Shown in pieces: positions 27,301 through 34,885 of a DNA stretch of 64,000 nucleotides (position 1 is its first letter; each line of letters begins with the position of its first letter). Under the pieces are notes generated by a model. The model ran no database searches. It was not told the origin of the DNA and saw only the letters and a program-made list of their open reading frames with translations. The position numbers and the translations under genes are program-made. The DNA is taken from contig NZ_JACJRC010000008.1 of the NCBI RefSeq assembly GCF_014697025.1, forward strand, positions 124,001-188,000, given 5' to 3'. This DNA comes from Alkalinema sp. FACHB-956. GTDB taxonomy: Bacteria; Cyanobacteriota; Cyanobacteriia; Leptolyngbyales; Leptolyngbyaceae.

Positions 27301-27693
27301 CTCTGCCATCACGATCGTATCGCCTAGAGATAATTGCCCAGGACTCCCATGGGCAAAGACATGAATCTCAGTCAATTCCGGATGGCTCACCAATGTTTGT
27401 AGGATTTGTGCAAATCCATCCTTGTGGGGATTGAGTAGTTGCACAGCAACATTGGGCAAAAGACCATTCAATAACGAGATGTAATCTTCTACTGCCGGAT
27501 CAATGAACGCGATCGTGGATTTGACTTGCTGAGAAACCCGTTGAGGGGGGGACTGAAGAGTTTCCGCTACCACCGGCTGGCAGGAGCTAGACTGAGAAAT
27601 TCTAGATTGAGAAATTCTAGATTGAGAAATTCTAGACTGAGATGTAGCAGTATTTGCCATTTGCGTGGATAACATTTGCGTATGAGCAATCAT
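24331..27693 (-). CDS. DUF4347 / beta-helix / Calx-beta surface protein, 1120 aa
   Basis: GGAGG six bases before the ATG at 27693 fixes the start (MIAHTQMLSTQMANTATSQS). Order: a short arm with RISQS repeats; a DUF4347 domain (about 60-205; IAFIDPAVEDYISLLNGL, VFAHGSPGQLSLGDT, YGCNVAQGEVG); a right-handed parallel beta-helix (about 235-690) with many NNxxxxGGAI turns such as NNTADNGGGAIYSEYEGSLT; then three Calx-beta domains (about 730-1070), each with VTEGNxG, YATxNGxAxAGSDY and TITNDD. There is no classical signal peptide, so type I-like secretion, known for many DUF4347 proteins, is plausible. It is probably an extracellular adhesin or matrix protein. It stands alone; no secretion gene is adjacent. 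Confidence 0.9.
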   Translation of the reverse strand: MIAHTQMLSTQMANTATSQSRISQSRISQSRISQSSSCQPVVAETLQSPPQRVSQQVKSTIAFIDPAVEDYISLLNGLLPNVAVQLLNPHKDGFAQILQTLVSHPELTEIHVFAHGSPGQLSLGDTIVMAETLDRYAGYFSAITACHPEVPPNWVLYGCNVAQGEVGQAFLHKFQQLTDANIAASVSPTGHGDRSGNWQLETRLGAVAFDSILHPATMASYAGVLALVTVTNTNNSGAGSLREAIANAKTGDTITFAANLANQTITLSSQLDIPAGKNLIIDGAAAAGLKISGNNATRILQLNSNVDFPTSLTVKNLALVNGFTRDRGGAITTTHKAKLTVENVTFSNNTADNGGGAIYSEYEGSLTVTGSKFTGNKATAGNDERGAGAIGFFGPGALTITNSEFTGNKGINGGAINSLNGQLTIENSKFLNNDVSAATVDNRAGALNPTLRGYGGAIFTDRANNNTTIKNSVFENNISRSAGGALYLFNDPEDVVTIENSSFKSNQAIGLPGGEMGAGGAIDHVRNSKGSGSLTLRNTAFVDNYSAGSGGGVWINQTNSTITNTTFSGNRTAKGLTADDYVKNGGALALFSNASANLTNVTFALNHAGWVGGAIVAASDASVSLKNTIFDRNTADNGTNPWNIQQHVNRTFTDQGGNIQYPPSDVSVASGARSVDPKLGALQQSGNFWFHPLLAGSPAINTGVSGAPITDLLGFTRDSQPDVGAVEFGSGGSPLPSLRVNDVQVTEGNSGAQNAVFTVTLSGASTQLVKVNYATANNTATAGSDYTSTSGTLSFNPGELTKTIAIPVLGETAVEPNESFFLNLSGASNATIADSQGLGTIVNNDTATTLPSLSINNVTLTEGSLGTKNAVFTVKLSAVSSQTISVKYATANGTAAAGSDYTAKTGTLSFNAGELSKTISIAITGDTQVEANETFSVNLSSPTNASLSTSKGIATITNDDSTPPKLSINNVRITEGNAGTKNTVFTVSLTAATSKTVSLRYATVNGQAIAGSDYTAISGNLSFNPGETRKTISVPIRGDGTVEGDESFSVNLTNLTNATFAVSRGTGTIVNDDTATAKVVGSSALRSTALSTNALLQPSALQQTDPWVASGGVLRSPLQV
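27587..27641 (-). repeat. In-frame tandem repeat, about 4 x 15 bp
   Basis: CTAGATTGAGAAATT units (plus-strand reading) encode RISQS three times, plus a partial copy, near the N-terminus of the DUF4347 protein. As in the DUF3086 gene, a multiple of three keeps the frame. Confidence 0.95.
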
Positions 27694-27940
27694 AAAAATC
27701 CTCCAAAACAGATGGGGCAAACTGTTCTCGGAATACACTGCCAAAGCAGCAAGATAGACACTAGGATTTGTGCTGAGCCCGACAATTTTGGTCATAGCTC
27801 AGCCATTGCTAGAACATCAGTCCACCGCAAGTAAATCGCGTTCCTGTGAATCTAGCAATTGGATTGATTTAGATTAAAATTGAATGACTGTTTCAAGCAT
27901 GAGTACCAGAGTAAATTTTGACTACTATGAACTCACAGCA

Positions 27941-28018
27941 GACTTAAAGAAATAGGTAGACTTAAAGAAATAGGCAGGCTTAAAGAAATAGGGTAAGAAA
28001 TCGTAGGATAAGAAATAG
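27941..28018 (+). repeat. Tandem array, 3 x 18 bp plus degenerate copies
   Basis: GACTTAAAGAAATAGGTA, then the same with CA at the end, then GGCTTAAAGAAATAGGGT, followed by two decayed AAGAAAT copies. Confidence 0.95.
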
Positions 28019-28050
28019 GAACCAGTAATTTCTGGAGACCCATTCTGATA

Positions 28051-28135
28051 GCGATTCTGGCTCAAGCGGTTCTGGCTTAAGCAATTCTGGCTTATAGTTG
28101 CTCGACTTATAGTTGCTCGACTTATAGTTGCTTGA
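28051..28135 (+). repeat. Two abutting arrays of 15-bp units
   Basis: 28051-28095 holds three units on the theme GCGATTCTGGCTCAA. 28091-28135 holds three units of CTTATAGTTGCTCGA. The second array starts inside the last unit of the first, so two successive expansions with different registers seem to have occurred. Confidence 0.94.
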
Positions 28136-29070
28136 GCAGATATACGTTCTGACTGATGTACATGCTGACGGATATATGTTTTGGCTCGTGTTGGTGATTC
28201 AAGTTAAGTTACGTGCCATGCATATCCATCTTGTCAAATTACTATCAGGCATGACATCACTCATTAAATAACAAGAATTTCATTATCTGGACGGGAAGTT
28301 TAAATCTGCCTCGGAACAATGCGGATTTATAACTTTCTTGACCATATTCTTTCACCTTACAAAAACAATCAAGGTGGGATGATTGGTTCAATTTGTTGCT
28401 GGAATTCAAGATTCGGTAGATATTTCCGCAATCAAACTACAACCCACCCTATTGAATTAACGAATGGAACGTGTTGGTAGAACCCTAATGATGACGGTAA
28501 ACCTCTGTGCTTTCTAGTAGGCCCCTGATGTTGGCAGAACCCTAATGATGAATAGAACCCGTACTTGCTAGACCCCGAGAAGTTACAACACCAATCGGTG
28601 GTCTGAAATGATCTGAAATGACTGGTAGACGTTTCTGTGCTTGTCTGAATGACTGTTTCTGAATGACTTATCTTGCTTGTCAGCCTACAGGGTCAGCCCT
28701 CGTGAAATCACTGAGAAACTGCCAGTTTTCTGTCTGTCCACTATGGGAGGCTGATTTTGTCATAGGGCTAACTTAGTTACTATTCAAACAAACTAATCTC
28801 TCAACAGTAACTTCTGTCGTGATTCTAAAGGCCAACCCTGAAGCCAGTCATCTGCCATTTCACCCCTGCACGATCGCAGTGACAGTTACCCTGGTGTCTA
28901 CTGATCAGAGTCTCCATCCAACCACAATCTCTAGGGACGACCACGTCTACAAGTCCCCATCCACACCCCCTTATCCCAAGGAACTAGCGGTTCACACAAA
29001 ACCTGAAATTTTATCCGGAATAGGGGGAGAGGCAGGGAAATACGTCAATGTAAGATGCACTCTGACAGCG

Positions 29071-29098
29071 CCCCTAGTTCTACTAGGGGTTTTTATTT
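29071..29098 (+). terminator. Perfect intrinsic terminator with no upstream gene
   Basis: CCCCTAGT (29071-29078) pairs exactly with ACTAGGGG (29082-29089) across a 3-nt loop, followed by TTTTTATTT. Orientation is plus strand. No gene lies upstream on that strand for more than 4 kb (rsmG ends at 24244). Confidence 0.88.
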
Positions 29099-30442
29099 GA
29101 GCACTAAGAATTTAATGACTACGTAGAATACTGACACTGTGAGTTGTAAGAGGGCGATCGGGATCCCATATTTCAGAAAGGTTCGAAACGACATGCCCCG
29201 ACCATGCTGCTGGGCAATGCCTGCGGCCACAATGTTGGATGATGCCCCCACCAAGGTGCCATTTCCCCCCAAGGTTGCTCCAAACATCATGGCGTAAAAC
29301 AACGGCAAGACCTCTGGCGGGAACTGGCCTGCGTAGTCTTTCATTGCCATTTCTGGGGCAATTAAGCCCACTGTGACGAGATACTGCTTCAGCAATGGCA
29401 CCATGGCAACCACTAGGGGAATATTGGGAACCACGCTGGAAATAATCCCAACTGCGAATGTCAGCAAAATACAGCCCAGAACGATATTCTTGCCAAGCAC
29501 GATCGCTAGAAATCCTGACAAACTTTGAATGACTCCTGTTTTTTCTAACCCCCCAATCAGAACAAAAATGCACATGAAAAAGATCAGGGTGCTCCAGTCC
29601 ACATCTCGTAAAATATTTTCTAGACGATCGAGGCGGCTATGGTGGGCCAAGAGCAGAGCCAGTGCCGCTCCGAGCAGTGCCACCGTCGCTGGACTAATCG
29701 GCGTCGGCAAATTTTCACCAATCACAAAGAAAATCAGAACAAACGCCACAATAAGCGCACCGATCGCCAAAACACGAGGATGATTAATTTGAGGATGGGG
29801 CAAGTTTTCTAAGCTATCCAATTTTTTGCGCCAAATTCGCCGAAACAAAATTGGTAAAGTGACAACGACGCTTACAACCGCAAGTAATCCCCCAAAACTG
29901 AGGCGTAGGAGATAGTCCGTAAAACTCAAATTAATTGCATCCCCTACAATAAAAGTCGCCGGATCCCCCACTAGGGTTAATAGACCAGAACTGTTTGCCA
30001 CGAAGACCAGCAGAATTAACAGGGGAATGAAATCGACTCCCACTTCCTCGGCGATCGGGGGAATCAACGGAGCAATCAACATCACCGTTGTAGCATTGGG
30101 CAATACTGCACAAATCGGCGTCGTAATTGCTGTAATCCCTAACAATAGGCGCTTTCCCTCGCCCTTAGCCAGTAACACAATTTGGTTACCGAGATATTCA
30201 AAAATTCCGGTGGGTTCAAAGGATCGAACCAACACCATCACCCCAAAAAATAAAGCCAAGGTGCCATGACTCCGACCGATATAGTCGATCGCCTCTGGCA
30301 GGGTCATCACATTCCCGATAATCAACAGGAGTGCACCACATAACGCCGCGATCGTCATATGAGTCCACTCAGTCATGACTAAAACAATGACTCCTAAAAA
30401 GATGGCTGTTGCAAAACTTGCCTGCCAAGACTCCATACCCAC
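29093..30442 (-). CDS. ArsB/NhaD (SLC13-like) family transporter, 449 aa
   Basis: A 12-helix-type membrane transporter of the ion transporter superfamily. Motifs include EAIDYIGRSHGTLALFFGVM VLVRSFEPTG, PNATTVMLIAPLIPPI, VGDPATFIVGDA and, near the end, GATLGGNGTLVGASSNIVAA, the duplicated hairpin signatures of ArsB/P-protein/NhaD-type carriers. Residues about 205-225 form a basic loop between the halves (FRRIWRKKLDSLENLPH). Substrate (Na+/H+, arsenite, dicarboxylate or sulphate) cannot be told from sequence. Length is normal. It is alone on its strand; no arsenic genes are nearby. Confidence 0.88.
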   Translation of the reverse strand: MGMESWQASFATAIFLGVIVLVMTEWTHMTIAALCGALLLIIGNVMTLPEAIDYIGRSHGTLALFFGVMVLVRSFEPTGIFEYLGNQIVLLAKGEGKRLLLGITAITTPICAVLPNATTVMLIAPLIPPIAEEVGVDFIPLLILLVFVANSSGLLTLVGDPATFIVGDAINLSFTDYLLRLSFGGLLAVVSVVVTLPILFRRIWRKKLDSLENLPHPQINHPRVLAIGALIVAFVLIFFVIGENLPTPISPATVALLGAALALLLAHHSRLDRLENILRDVDWSTLIFFMCIFVLIGGLEKTGVIQSLSGFLAIVLGKNIVLGCILLTFAVGIISSVVPNIPLVVAMVPLLKQYLVTVGLIAPEMAMKDYAGQFPPEVLPLFYAMMFGATLGGNGTLVGASSNIVAAGIAQQHGRGMSFRTFLKYGIPIALLQLTVSVFYVVIKFLVLK

Positions 30443-30574
30443 ACCCTTGAGGTAAATTACCTCAGTATTCTAGGGTGAAACTGATTAGGCCAATGGTTAT
30501 CCCCATCTCTCCACTCCCGCAGAACTTTCTAGCAAAAGCGCAGGCAGACAATCCGTCAAATCCAGCAAGCAAGA

Positions 30575-30648
30575 CAATCTAGGTCAGTTAAGTCATCAAT
30601 CTAGGCCAGTTCAGTCAATCTAGACCAGTTCAGTCAATCTAGGCAAGT
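30575..30648 (+). repeat. Tandem array, 4 x 19-22 bp
   Basis: Units built on CAATCTAGGCCAGTTCAGT (the first is three bases longer) lie in the 345-bp divergent spacer between the transporter gene and the FIST gene. The rest of that spacer carries no gene. Confidence 0.94.
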
Positions 30649-30787
30649 CAACGGTATACTGCCTCCAGGGGTAGAATTAACCATGGATTCAGCAGATTTA
30701 CGAAGATAGGATCCCAATTCATCCGGGAAAATTAAGAATGCGCGGGTAAAGATCCCATTAACTATCAGCTTGCTGTGGCACCGAGTT

Positions 30788-31921
30788 ATGAAAATTGAGC
30801 AATGTCAATGGACACAACACAATGGATGGCATCTGCATGCACCGGGTAAACTAGCAGAGCAGGCTCAACTCCTTTTGGTATTTGGAAATTTGCAGGATCA
30901 CGCTAATCTTCTCAACGATTTGCAAGCGATTTATCCGAATGCCTATTGTTTGGGGTGTTCAACCGCTGGGGAAATCTACGACACCCAGGTTACAGATAAT
31001 GCTCTCGTCATCACCGCGATCGCCTTTGAAGCCACCCAGGTCAAAAGTTTCAAAATTCATCTCGACCCGGATGACAATAGTTTTCAGGCAGGCGATCGCT
31101 TAGGTAGCCAACTCGACACAGAAGGACTGGCCCATCTCTTTGTTCTCTCCGATGGTCTACAGGTCAATGGCAGTGACCTCGTCCGGGGCTTGTCGCAGCA
31201 CTTACCCATCGGAGTTGCCGTCACGGGAGGCTTATCCGCCGATGGGGCCAACTTCCGCCAAACTTGGGTCATGCTGAATCACGAAATCCAGCAAGGTATG
31301 GTAGCCGCGATCGGGCTCTACGGCGATCGCCTGAAGGTTGGATACGGTTCTCGGGGTGGGTTTACCCCCTTTGGCCCAGAACGAGTCATTACTCAGTCAG
31401 ACGGGAATGTATTGTACAAACTCGATGATCAATCCGCTTTAGAACTCTATCGAAACTATCTCGGAGAACATGCAGAGAACCTACCGGCCAGCGGCTTACT
31501 GTTCCCCTTAAGTTTACAAATTACTAACCACAAATACCCCTTGGTGCGCACCCTCTTAGCCATCAACGAAGCCGATCAAAGCATGACCTTTGCGGGAGAT
31601 GTTCCCCTGGGATCAACTGTGCGGCTGATGCAAGCCAGCTTTGCCAATCTCACCCATGCCGCCGTCCAAGCGGCAGAAGCTGCTCAGCAAGCCTTGGGGG
31701 AACCGCAACCGGAACTCGCCATTTTAATCAGTTGCGTCGGTCGCAAGCTACTGCTCAAACAACGCATTGAAGAAGAGGTTGAAGAGGTTCGGGAGGTTCT
31801 AGGCGAGAAGACTGTCTTAACAGGATTTTATTCCTATGGTGAGATTTGTCCCTGTGCCCTAGGGCTCCCAGCCGAGTTACATAATCAAACCATGACAATT
31901 ACAACCTTTGCGGAAATTTAG
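30788..31921 (+). CDS. FIST domain sensor protein, 377 aa
   Basis: FIST N and C domains are putative sensory domains that bind small ligands, possibly amino acids. The start is MKIEQCQWTQHNGWHLHAPG (30788). FIST-N signatures: LLVFGNLQDHANLLNDLQAI YPNAYCLGCSTAGEI, 'HLFVLSDGLQVNGSDLVRGL', VAVTGGLSADGANF, and then 'GDRLKVGYGSRGGFTPFGPE RVITQSDGNVLYKLD'. FIST-C: 'ALELYRNYLGEHAENLPASG', AILISCVGRKLLLKQR, and the terminal VLTGFYSYGEICPCALG. No signal peptide, so cytoplasmic. The kinase gene starts 48 bp downstream, and the two surely form one signalling unit. Confidence 0.94.
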   Translation: MKIEQCQWTQHNGWHLHAPGKLAEQAQLLLVFGNLQDHANLLNDLQAIYPNAYCLGCSTAGEIYDTQVTDNALVITAIAFEATQVKSFKIHLDPDDNSFQAGDRLGSQLDTEGLAHLFVLSDGLQVNGSDLVRGLSQHLPIGVAVTGGLSADGANFRQTWVMLNHEIQQGMVAAIGLYGDRLKVGYGSRGGFTPFGPERVITQSDGNVLYKLDDQSALELYRNYLGEHAENLPASGLLFPLSLQITNHKYPLVRTLLAINEADQSMTFAGDVPLGSTVRLMQASFANLTHAAVQAAEAAQQALGEPQPELAILISCVGRKLLLKQRIEEEVEEVREVLGEKTVLTGFYSYGEICPCALGLPAELHNQTMTITTFAEI

Positions 31922-31969
31922 CGGGACGATAGAATTCTTTCTCAAGCCATTCCTTTGAGCAACCCCTCA

Positions 31970-33331
31970 ATGCTGGAGATCCATCGTTTACTGAAACGAC
32001 AACTGAAACGGTACCTGGGTGATTTTGAAAATCTGCCAGAGGATGTCAAAGCCTTCGTCACCGCCGTCAATGATGCCTATTGGCAAGCAGAGGAAGATCG
32101 GACCCGATTGGAACGCACCCTGGCCATTAGCTCAGAAGAGCTATTGACAGCCAACAATGCCCTGAAAGGAGTTCTCCAGGATGTCGAGCAACAGGTTGCC
32201 GATCGCACCCAAGCGCTGACCCAAGCCAATGCCAATTTAGAAACCACCCTGAAGGAACTCCAAGCAACCCAACTACAACTCTTGCAACAGGAAAAGATGT
32301 CATCCCTGGGGCAGCTAGTTGCAGGGGTGGCCCATGAGATTAATAACCCTGTGAACTTTATCTCCAGCAATTTGCCCTACGTTGAGCAATACGCCAATGA
32401 CTTCATCCGAATGCTTCAGATTTATCAGTTGCAGTATCCCCAGTCCAATCCTGTGATTGAGGCACTTTGTAGCGATATTCAATTGGACTTCTTGATGACC
32501 GACTTGCGAAAAATTTTGGCCTCCATGCGAGTGGGGACCGAGCGCATTCAAGAAATTGTCCTCTCCCTACGCAATTTTTCCCGCTTGGACGAAGCTGAAA
32601 TGAAGCCGGTCTACCTCCAGGAAGGGTTAGATAGTACCTTAATGATTTTGAGTAGCCGCTTGAAATCCTCGGATTTGCGAACACCCATTTCCGTCATTCA
32701 GCACCATCCTGATCTTCCACAAATTCACTGCTATGCAGGTCAACTTAACCAAGTGTTTATGAATTTGCTGGGTAACGCGATCGATGCGCTAGAAGAAGCC
32801 CCCAAATTTAACCGATCGTTCAATACTGTCTCTACGGGTCAGGGAATAGGCCAAGCACTGTCCAGCGTGGGCCAAGCCAATGCACCTCTGATGGCTCGCG
32901 ACGGTGCAGACACTGAAGTTCCTGAGCCAACCTACTCCGATCCCACTCTCACCTGGTTACATCAATGGCTCCAACAGGAACAAAGCAAGCCGACCATTTG
33001 GATCCGCACTGAGCTCATTGAATCAGATTGGGTGCAAGTGCAAATTATTGATAATGGCACTGGGATTCCGGCCAAGATTCAGCAGCACCTATTTGATCCA
33101 TTTTTCACCACCAAGCCGATCGGCAAAGGTACGGGTTTAGGGCTGTCGATCAGCTATTCCATTGTCACCGATCGCCATGGTGGCCATCTCACCTACCATT
33201 CTTTACCGGGACAGGGCACAATGTTTACGGTCAAAATTCCTATGCATCAACCGAGCCCCGCCTCTCGAAATCTTCTAGATTCTCTCAACGCCTCAGAGCT
33301 TAATTTCGAGACAGCCGTTGAGAAGCTGTAA
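31970..33331 (+). CDS. Sensor histidine kinase paired with FIST protein, 453 aa
   Basis: A soluble kinase without membrane segments; start at MLEIHRLLKRQLKRYLGDFE (31970, with TTG 31955 as alternative). Residues about 45-120 are a coiled coil. The H-box is GQLVAGVAHEINNPVNF (phospho-acceptor His), the N-box FMNLLGNAIDALEE, G1 IIDNGTGIPAKI, F DPFFTTKPIG and G2 KGTGLGLSIS. Between the N-box and G1 lies an insertion of about 60 residues (FNRSFNTVSTGQGIGQALSS through TWLHQWLQQEQS) where most kinases have about 15. The upstream FIST gene probably supplies the input. No response regulator is adjacent. The stop codon lies in a short tandem duplication. Confidence 0.92.
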   Translation: MLEIHRLLKRQLKRYLGDFENLPEDVKAFVTAVNDAYWQAEEDRTRLERTLAISSEELLTANNALKGVLQDVEQQVADRTQALTQANANLETTLKELQATQLQLLQQEKMSSLGQLVAGVAHEINNPVNFISSNLPYVEQYANDFIRMLQIYQLQYPQSNPVIEALCSDIQLDFLMTDLRKILASMRVGTERIQEIVLSLRNFSRLDEAEMKPVYLQEGLDSTLMILSSRLKSSDLRTPISVIQHHPDLPQIHCYAGQLNQVFMNLLGNAIDALEEAPKFNRSFNTVSTGQGIGQALSSVGQANAPLMARDGADTEVPEPTYSDPTLTWLHQWLQQEQSKPTIWIRTELIESDWVQVQIIDNGTGIPAKIQQHLFDPFFTTKPIGKGTGLGLSISYSIVTDRHGGHLTYHSLPGQGTMFTVKIPMHQPSPASRNLLDSLNASELNFETAVEKL

Positions 33332-33398
33332 CAAAATGCAGGTGTAACAAGATACAGATACCGCTTCCACCCCCTAGCCCCAGTAACATACCCAACCT

Positions 33399-33440
33399 AG
33401 GCGCATATTCGACCCAGACGCATATTCGACCCAGGCATAC
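33399..33440 (+). repeat. Tandem array, 2.5 x 17 bp
   Basis: AGGCGCATATTCGACCC, AGACGCATATTCGACCC, then a partial third unit, downstream of the kinase gene. A further pair of ATTCTACTCAG/GTTCTACTCAG lies near 33499-33522. Confidence 0.93.
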
Positions 33441-33631
33441 AGTCATTTAGGCCCATACCTGCTCCAAGCATCCAGCCCTACTGAAGTTCTACGCAAAAAT
33501 TCTACTCAGAAGTTCTACTCAGCGTGGGCATGTGGAATAAGCCTGTACAGGGAAAGTAGCCAACAAGACTTTCAATCTAATCACAGCTGTTTCCCTGAGA
33601 AGCTTCCTGAGTAAAGTTTTGTGTATCCAGT

Positions 33632-33715
33632 TTATGCATCAAACGATCTGCATTAAACCATCTGCATCAAACTATTTACACCAAACTATCCACACCAAAC
33701 TATCTACACCAAACT
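33632..33715 (+). repeat. Tandem array, 6 x 14 bp
   Basis: Units on the theme ATCTACACCAAACT (for example ATCTGCATCAAACT, ATTTACACCAAACT, ATCCACACCAAACT), immediately downstream of the convergent psbN gene. With the 17-bp array it occupies most of the 454-bp spacer 33332-33785. Confidence 0.95.
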
Positions 33716-33785
33716 GTCTCCCTTGAGCTTGGCAAGTGCTATGGGTACCCCCCCACCTGCTCAGCGAATGATGACAGCGGTACCG

Positions 33786-33917
33786 CTAATCTTCATGATC
33801 TTCAAAGGGATCGCTGAGTTCTTTGGAAGGGGGGCCAAATGCTGTATAGATGGCGTATCCTGTCAACCCGATCAGGGCTGCACAAAGCGAAATGTTAAGA
33901 GCCATTGCAGGTTCCAT
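33786..33917 (-). CDS. psbN: PsbN protein
   Basis: A 43-residue frame starting at the ATG at 33915-33917: [20 protein letters not shown] then [23 protein letters not shown]. One transmembrane helix (about 6-26) is followed by the highly conserved tail FGPPSKxLxDPFxxHED, diagnostic of PsbN. PsbN helps photosystem II assembly and repair rather than being a core subunit. As in other cyanobacteria and chloroplasts, it lies opposite and upstream of psbH, with 99 bp between the starts. Confidence 0.96.
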   Translation of the reverse strand: MEPAMALNISLCAALIGLTGYAIYTAFGPPSKELSDPFEDHED

Positions 33918-33948
33918 AGTGACCCTAAGATTATGAGTGTCTTTCCCT

Positions 33949-33954
33949 TATAAT
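33949..33954 (+). promoter_or_regulatory. -10 box (TATAAT) of the psbH promoter
   Basis: A perfect TATAAT in the psbN-psbH spacer. It implies transcription starting near 33961 and a leader of about 55 nt for psbH. No good -35 is seen at 17 bp. Confidence 0.6.
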
Positions 33955-34016
33955 GTAACGCAGACTTAACAAGTTCTGTCGAGACAATCTCAGTAGAAAA
34001 GCACAGTAGGAAAGCT

Positions 34017-34220
34017 ATGGCACAGCGGACTCGGTTGGGAGACATCCTTAGACCCCTCAACTCTGAATACGGTAAAGTCGTTCCCGGTTGGGGCACCACG
34101 CCTGTTATGGGTGTTTTTATGGCTCTGTTCTTGGTCTTTTTGCTTATCATTCTGCAAATTTACAACTCTTCGCTCCTGCTGAATGATGTCTCCGTAGACT
34201 GGAGAAGTTTAGGTCAGTAG
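34017..34220 (+). CDS. psbH: Photosystem II phosphoprotein PsbH
   Basis: A 67-residue PSII subunit needed for stable CP47 and QA/QB function. Sequence: [40 protein letters not shown], one transmembrane helix at about 28-48, then [20 protein letters not shown]. It is the short cyanobacterial form without the phosphorylated N-terminal extension of plants. The segment LNDVSVDW replaces the LEGVDVDW I remember from others, a minor lumenal-tail change. Confidence 0.98.
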   Translation: MAQRTRLGDILRPLNSEYGKVVPGWGTTPVMGVFMALFLVFLLIILQIYNSSLLLNDVSVDWRSLGQ

Positions 34221-34445
34221 TTCAGCCGAGGTGACGATCGAAGCTTGCGAAGGATTCAGGGCGCAAACGTTTACGATCGTCCCACATCGCAGAACCCTAT
34301 AGCAGGATTTGTATTGGCGGCTTTGTTTTTGAGGAGCGCAATGACTCCGAAACAAGAGCCGTTTTTTCGTGGGGTGTTTTTTCAGATTGCGTAGAGTATA
34401 GGATGGGATGTACTCTGAATCCTGACCAGAGCCGGAGGTAACTGC

Positions 34446-34790
34446 ATGAACGTATTTGGTATTGGCTTACCGGAAATGGTGCTGATTTTTGTGTTAGCAC
34501 TGCTCGTCTTTGGCCCAAAAAAATTGCCGGAAATCGGCAAAACCTTGGGCAAAACCCTGCGAGGGTTTCAGGATGCGTCTAAGGAATTTGAGAACGAATT
34601 TAAAAAAGCATCTGAGCAAGTGGAGCAAGCCGTAAACGCTCCCATGAAGGCAACCTTAGAAGATAAGCCCAGCCTCTCGCCCGCCAGTGACGTTACAGAT
34701 GCCACAGTCATTGAGACGAGTGCAGATGCAGCGACCAGTCCGGATGCCTCCAATCCGCAAGAAACTGCTGATGCTTCCAAGTCGGCTTAA
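34446..34790 (+). CDS. tatA: Twin-arginine translocase TatA/E subunit
   Basis: Pore-forming subunit of the Tat pathway, which exports folded proteins into thylakoid lumen or periplasm. The 114 residues have the FGIGLPEMVLIFVLALLVFG transmembrane helix, the hinge GPKKLPEIGK, an amphipathic helix GKTLRGFQDASKEFENEFKK and a Ser/Thr/Asp/Ala-rich disordered tail. GGAGG is seven bases upstream of the ATG. It lies 225 bp behind psbH; whether they are co-transcribed is open. Confidence 0.95.
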   Translation: MNVFGIGLPEMVLIFVLALLVFGPKKLPEIGKTLGKTLRGFQDASKEFENEFKKASEQVEQAVNAPMKATLEDKPSLSPASDVTDATVIETSADAATSPDASNPQETADASKSA

Positions 34791-34826
34791 CGATCGTCCA
34801 GTTAATGATTGCTAGTGAGAGTCAAT

Positions 34827-34885
34827 AATCACTAGTAATTAGTTACTAGTGATTACTAGTGATTGCTAGGAATTGCCAGTCAGTG
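34827..34885 (+). repeat. Inverted repeat and 10-bp tandem copies after tatA
   Basis: AATCACTAGT (34827-34836) and ACTAGTGATT (34845-34854) are perfect inverted arms around 8 nt. CTAGTGATTA, CTAGTGATTG and CTAGGAATTG then follow in tandem. The 380-bp spacer to pth (34791-35170) also has TCAACTAGTTCA, TTGACTCGT and TGCTGACTG, each about twice, and no gene. Confidence 0.85.

Larger units (their letters stand above)
27694..29092. other. 1.4-kb non-coding, repeat-rich spacer
   Basis: It lies between the start of the DUF4347 gene and the end of the transporter gene. I find no credible gene. It holds three tandem arrays (27941-28018, 28051-28095, 28091-28135) and a spaced 21-bp near-exact duplication at 28474-28494 and 28531-28551. 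At its far end a perfect intrinsic terminator on the plus strand closes some plus-strand transcript. A 93-codon frame at 28819-29100 runs through that terminator and is not believable. Confidence 0.7.

Noticed and set aside
28819-29100. 93-codon frame before the orphan terminator
   Set aside because: The intrinsic terminator lies within its last codons, so it cannot be the product of that transcript, and its composition is not protein-like.
33632-33715. CRISPR-like reading of the 14-bp array
   Set aside because: Units are contiguous with no spacers, too short and degenerate, and no cas gene is present.
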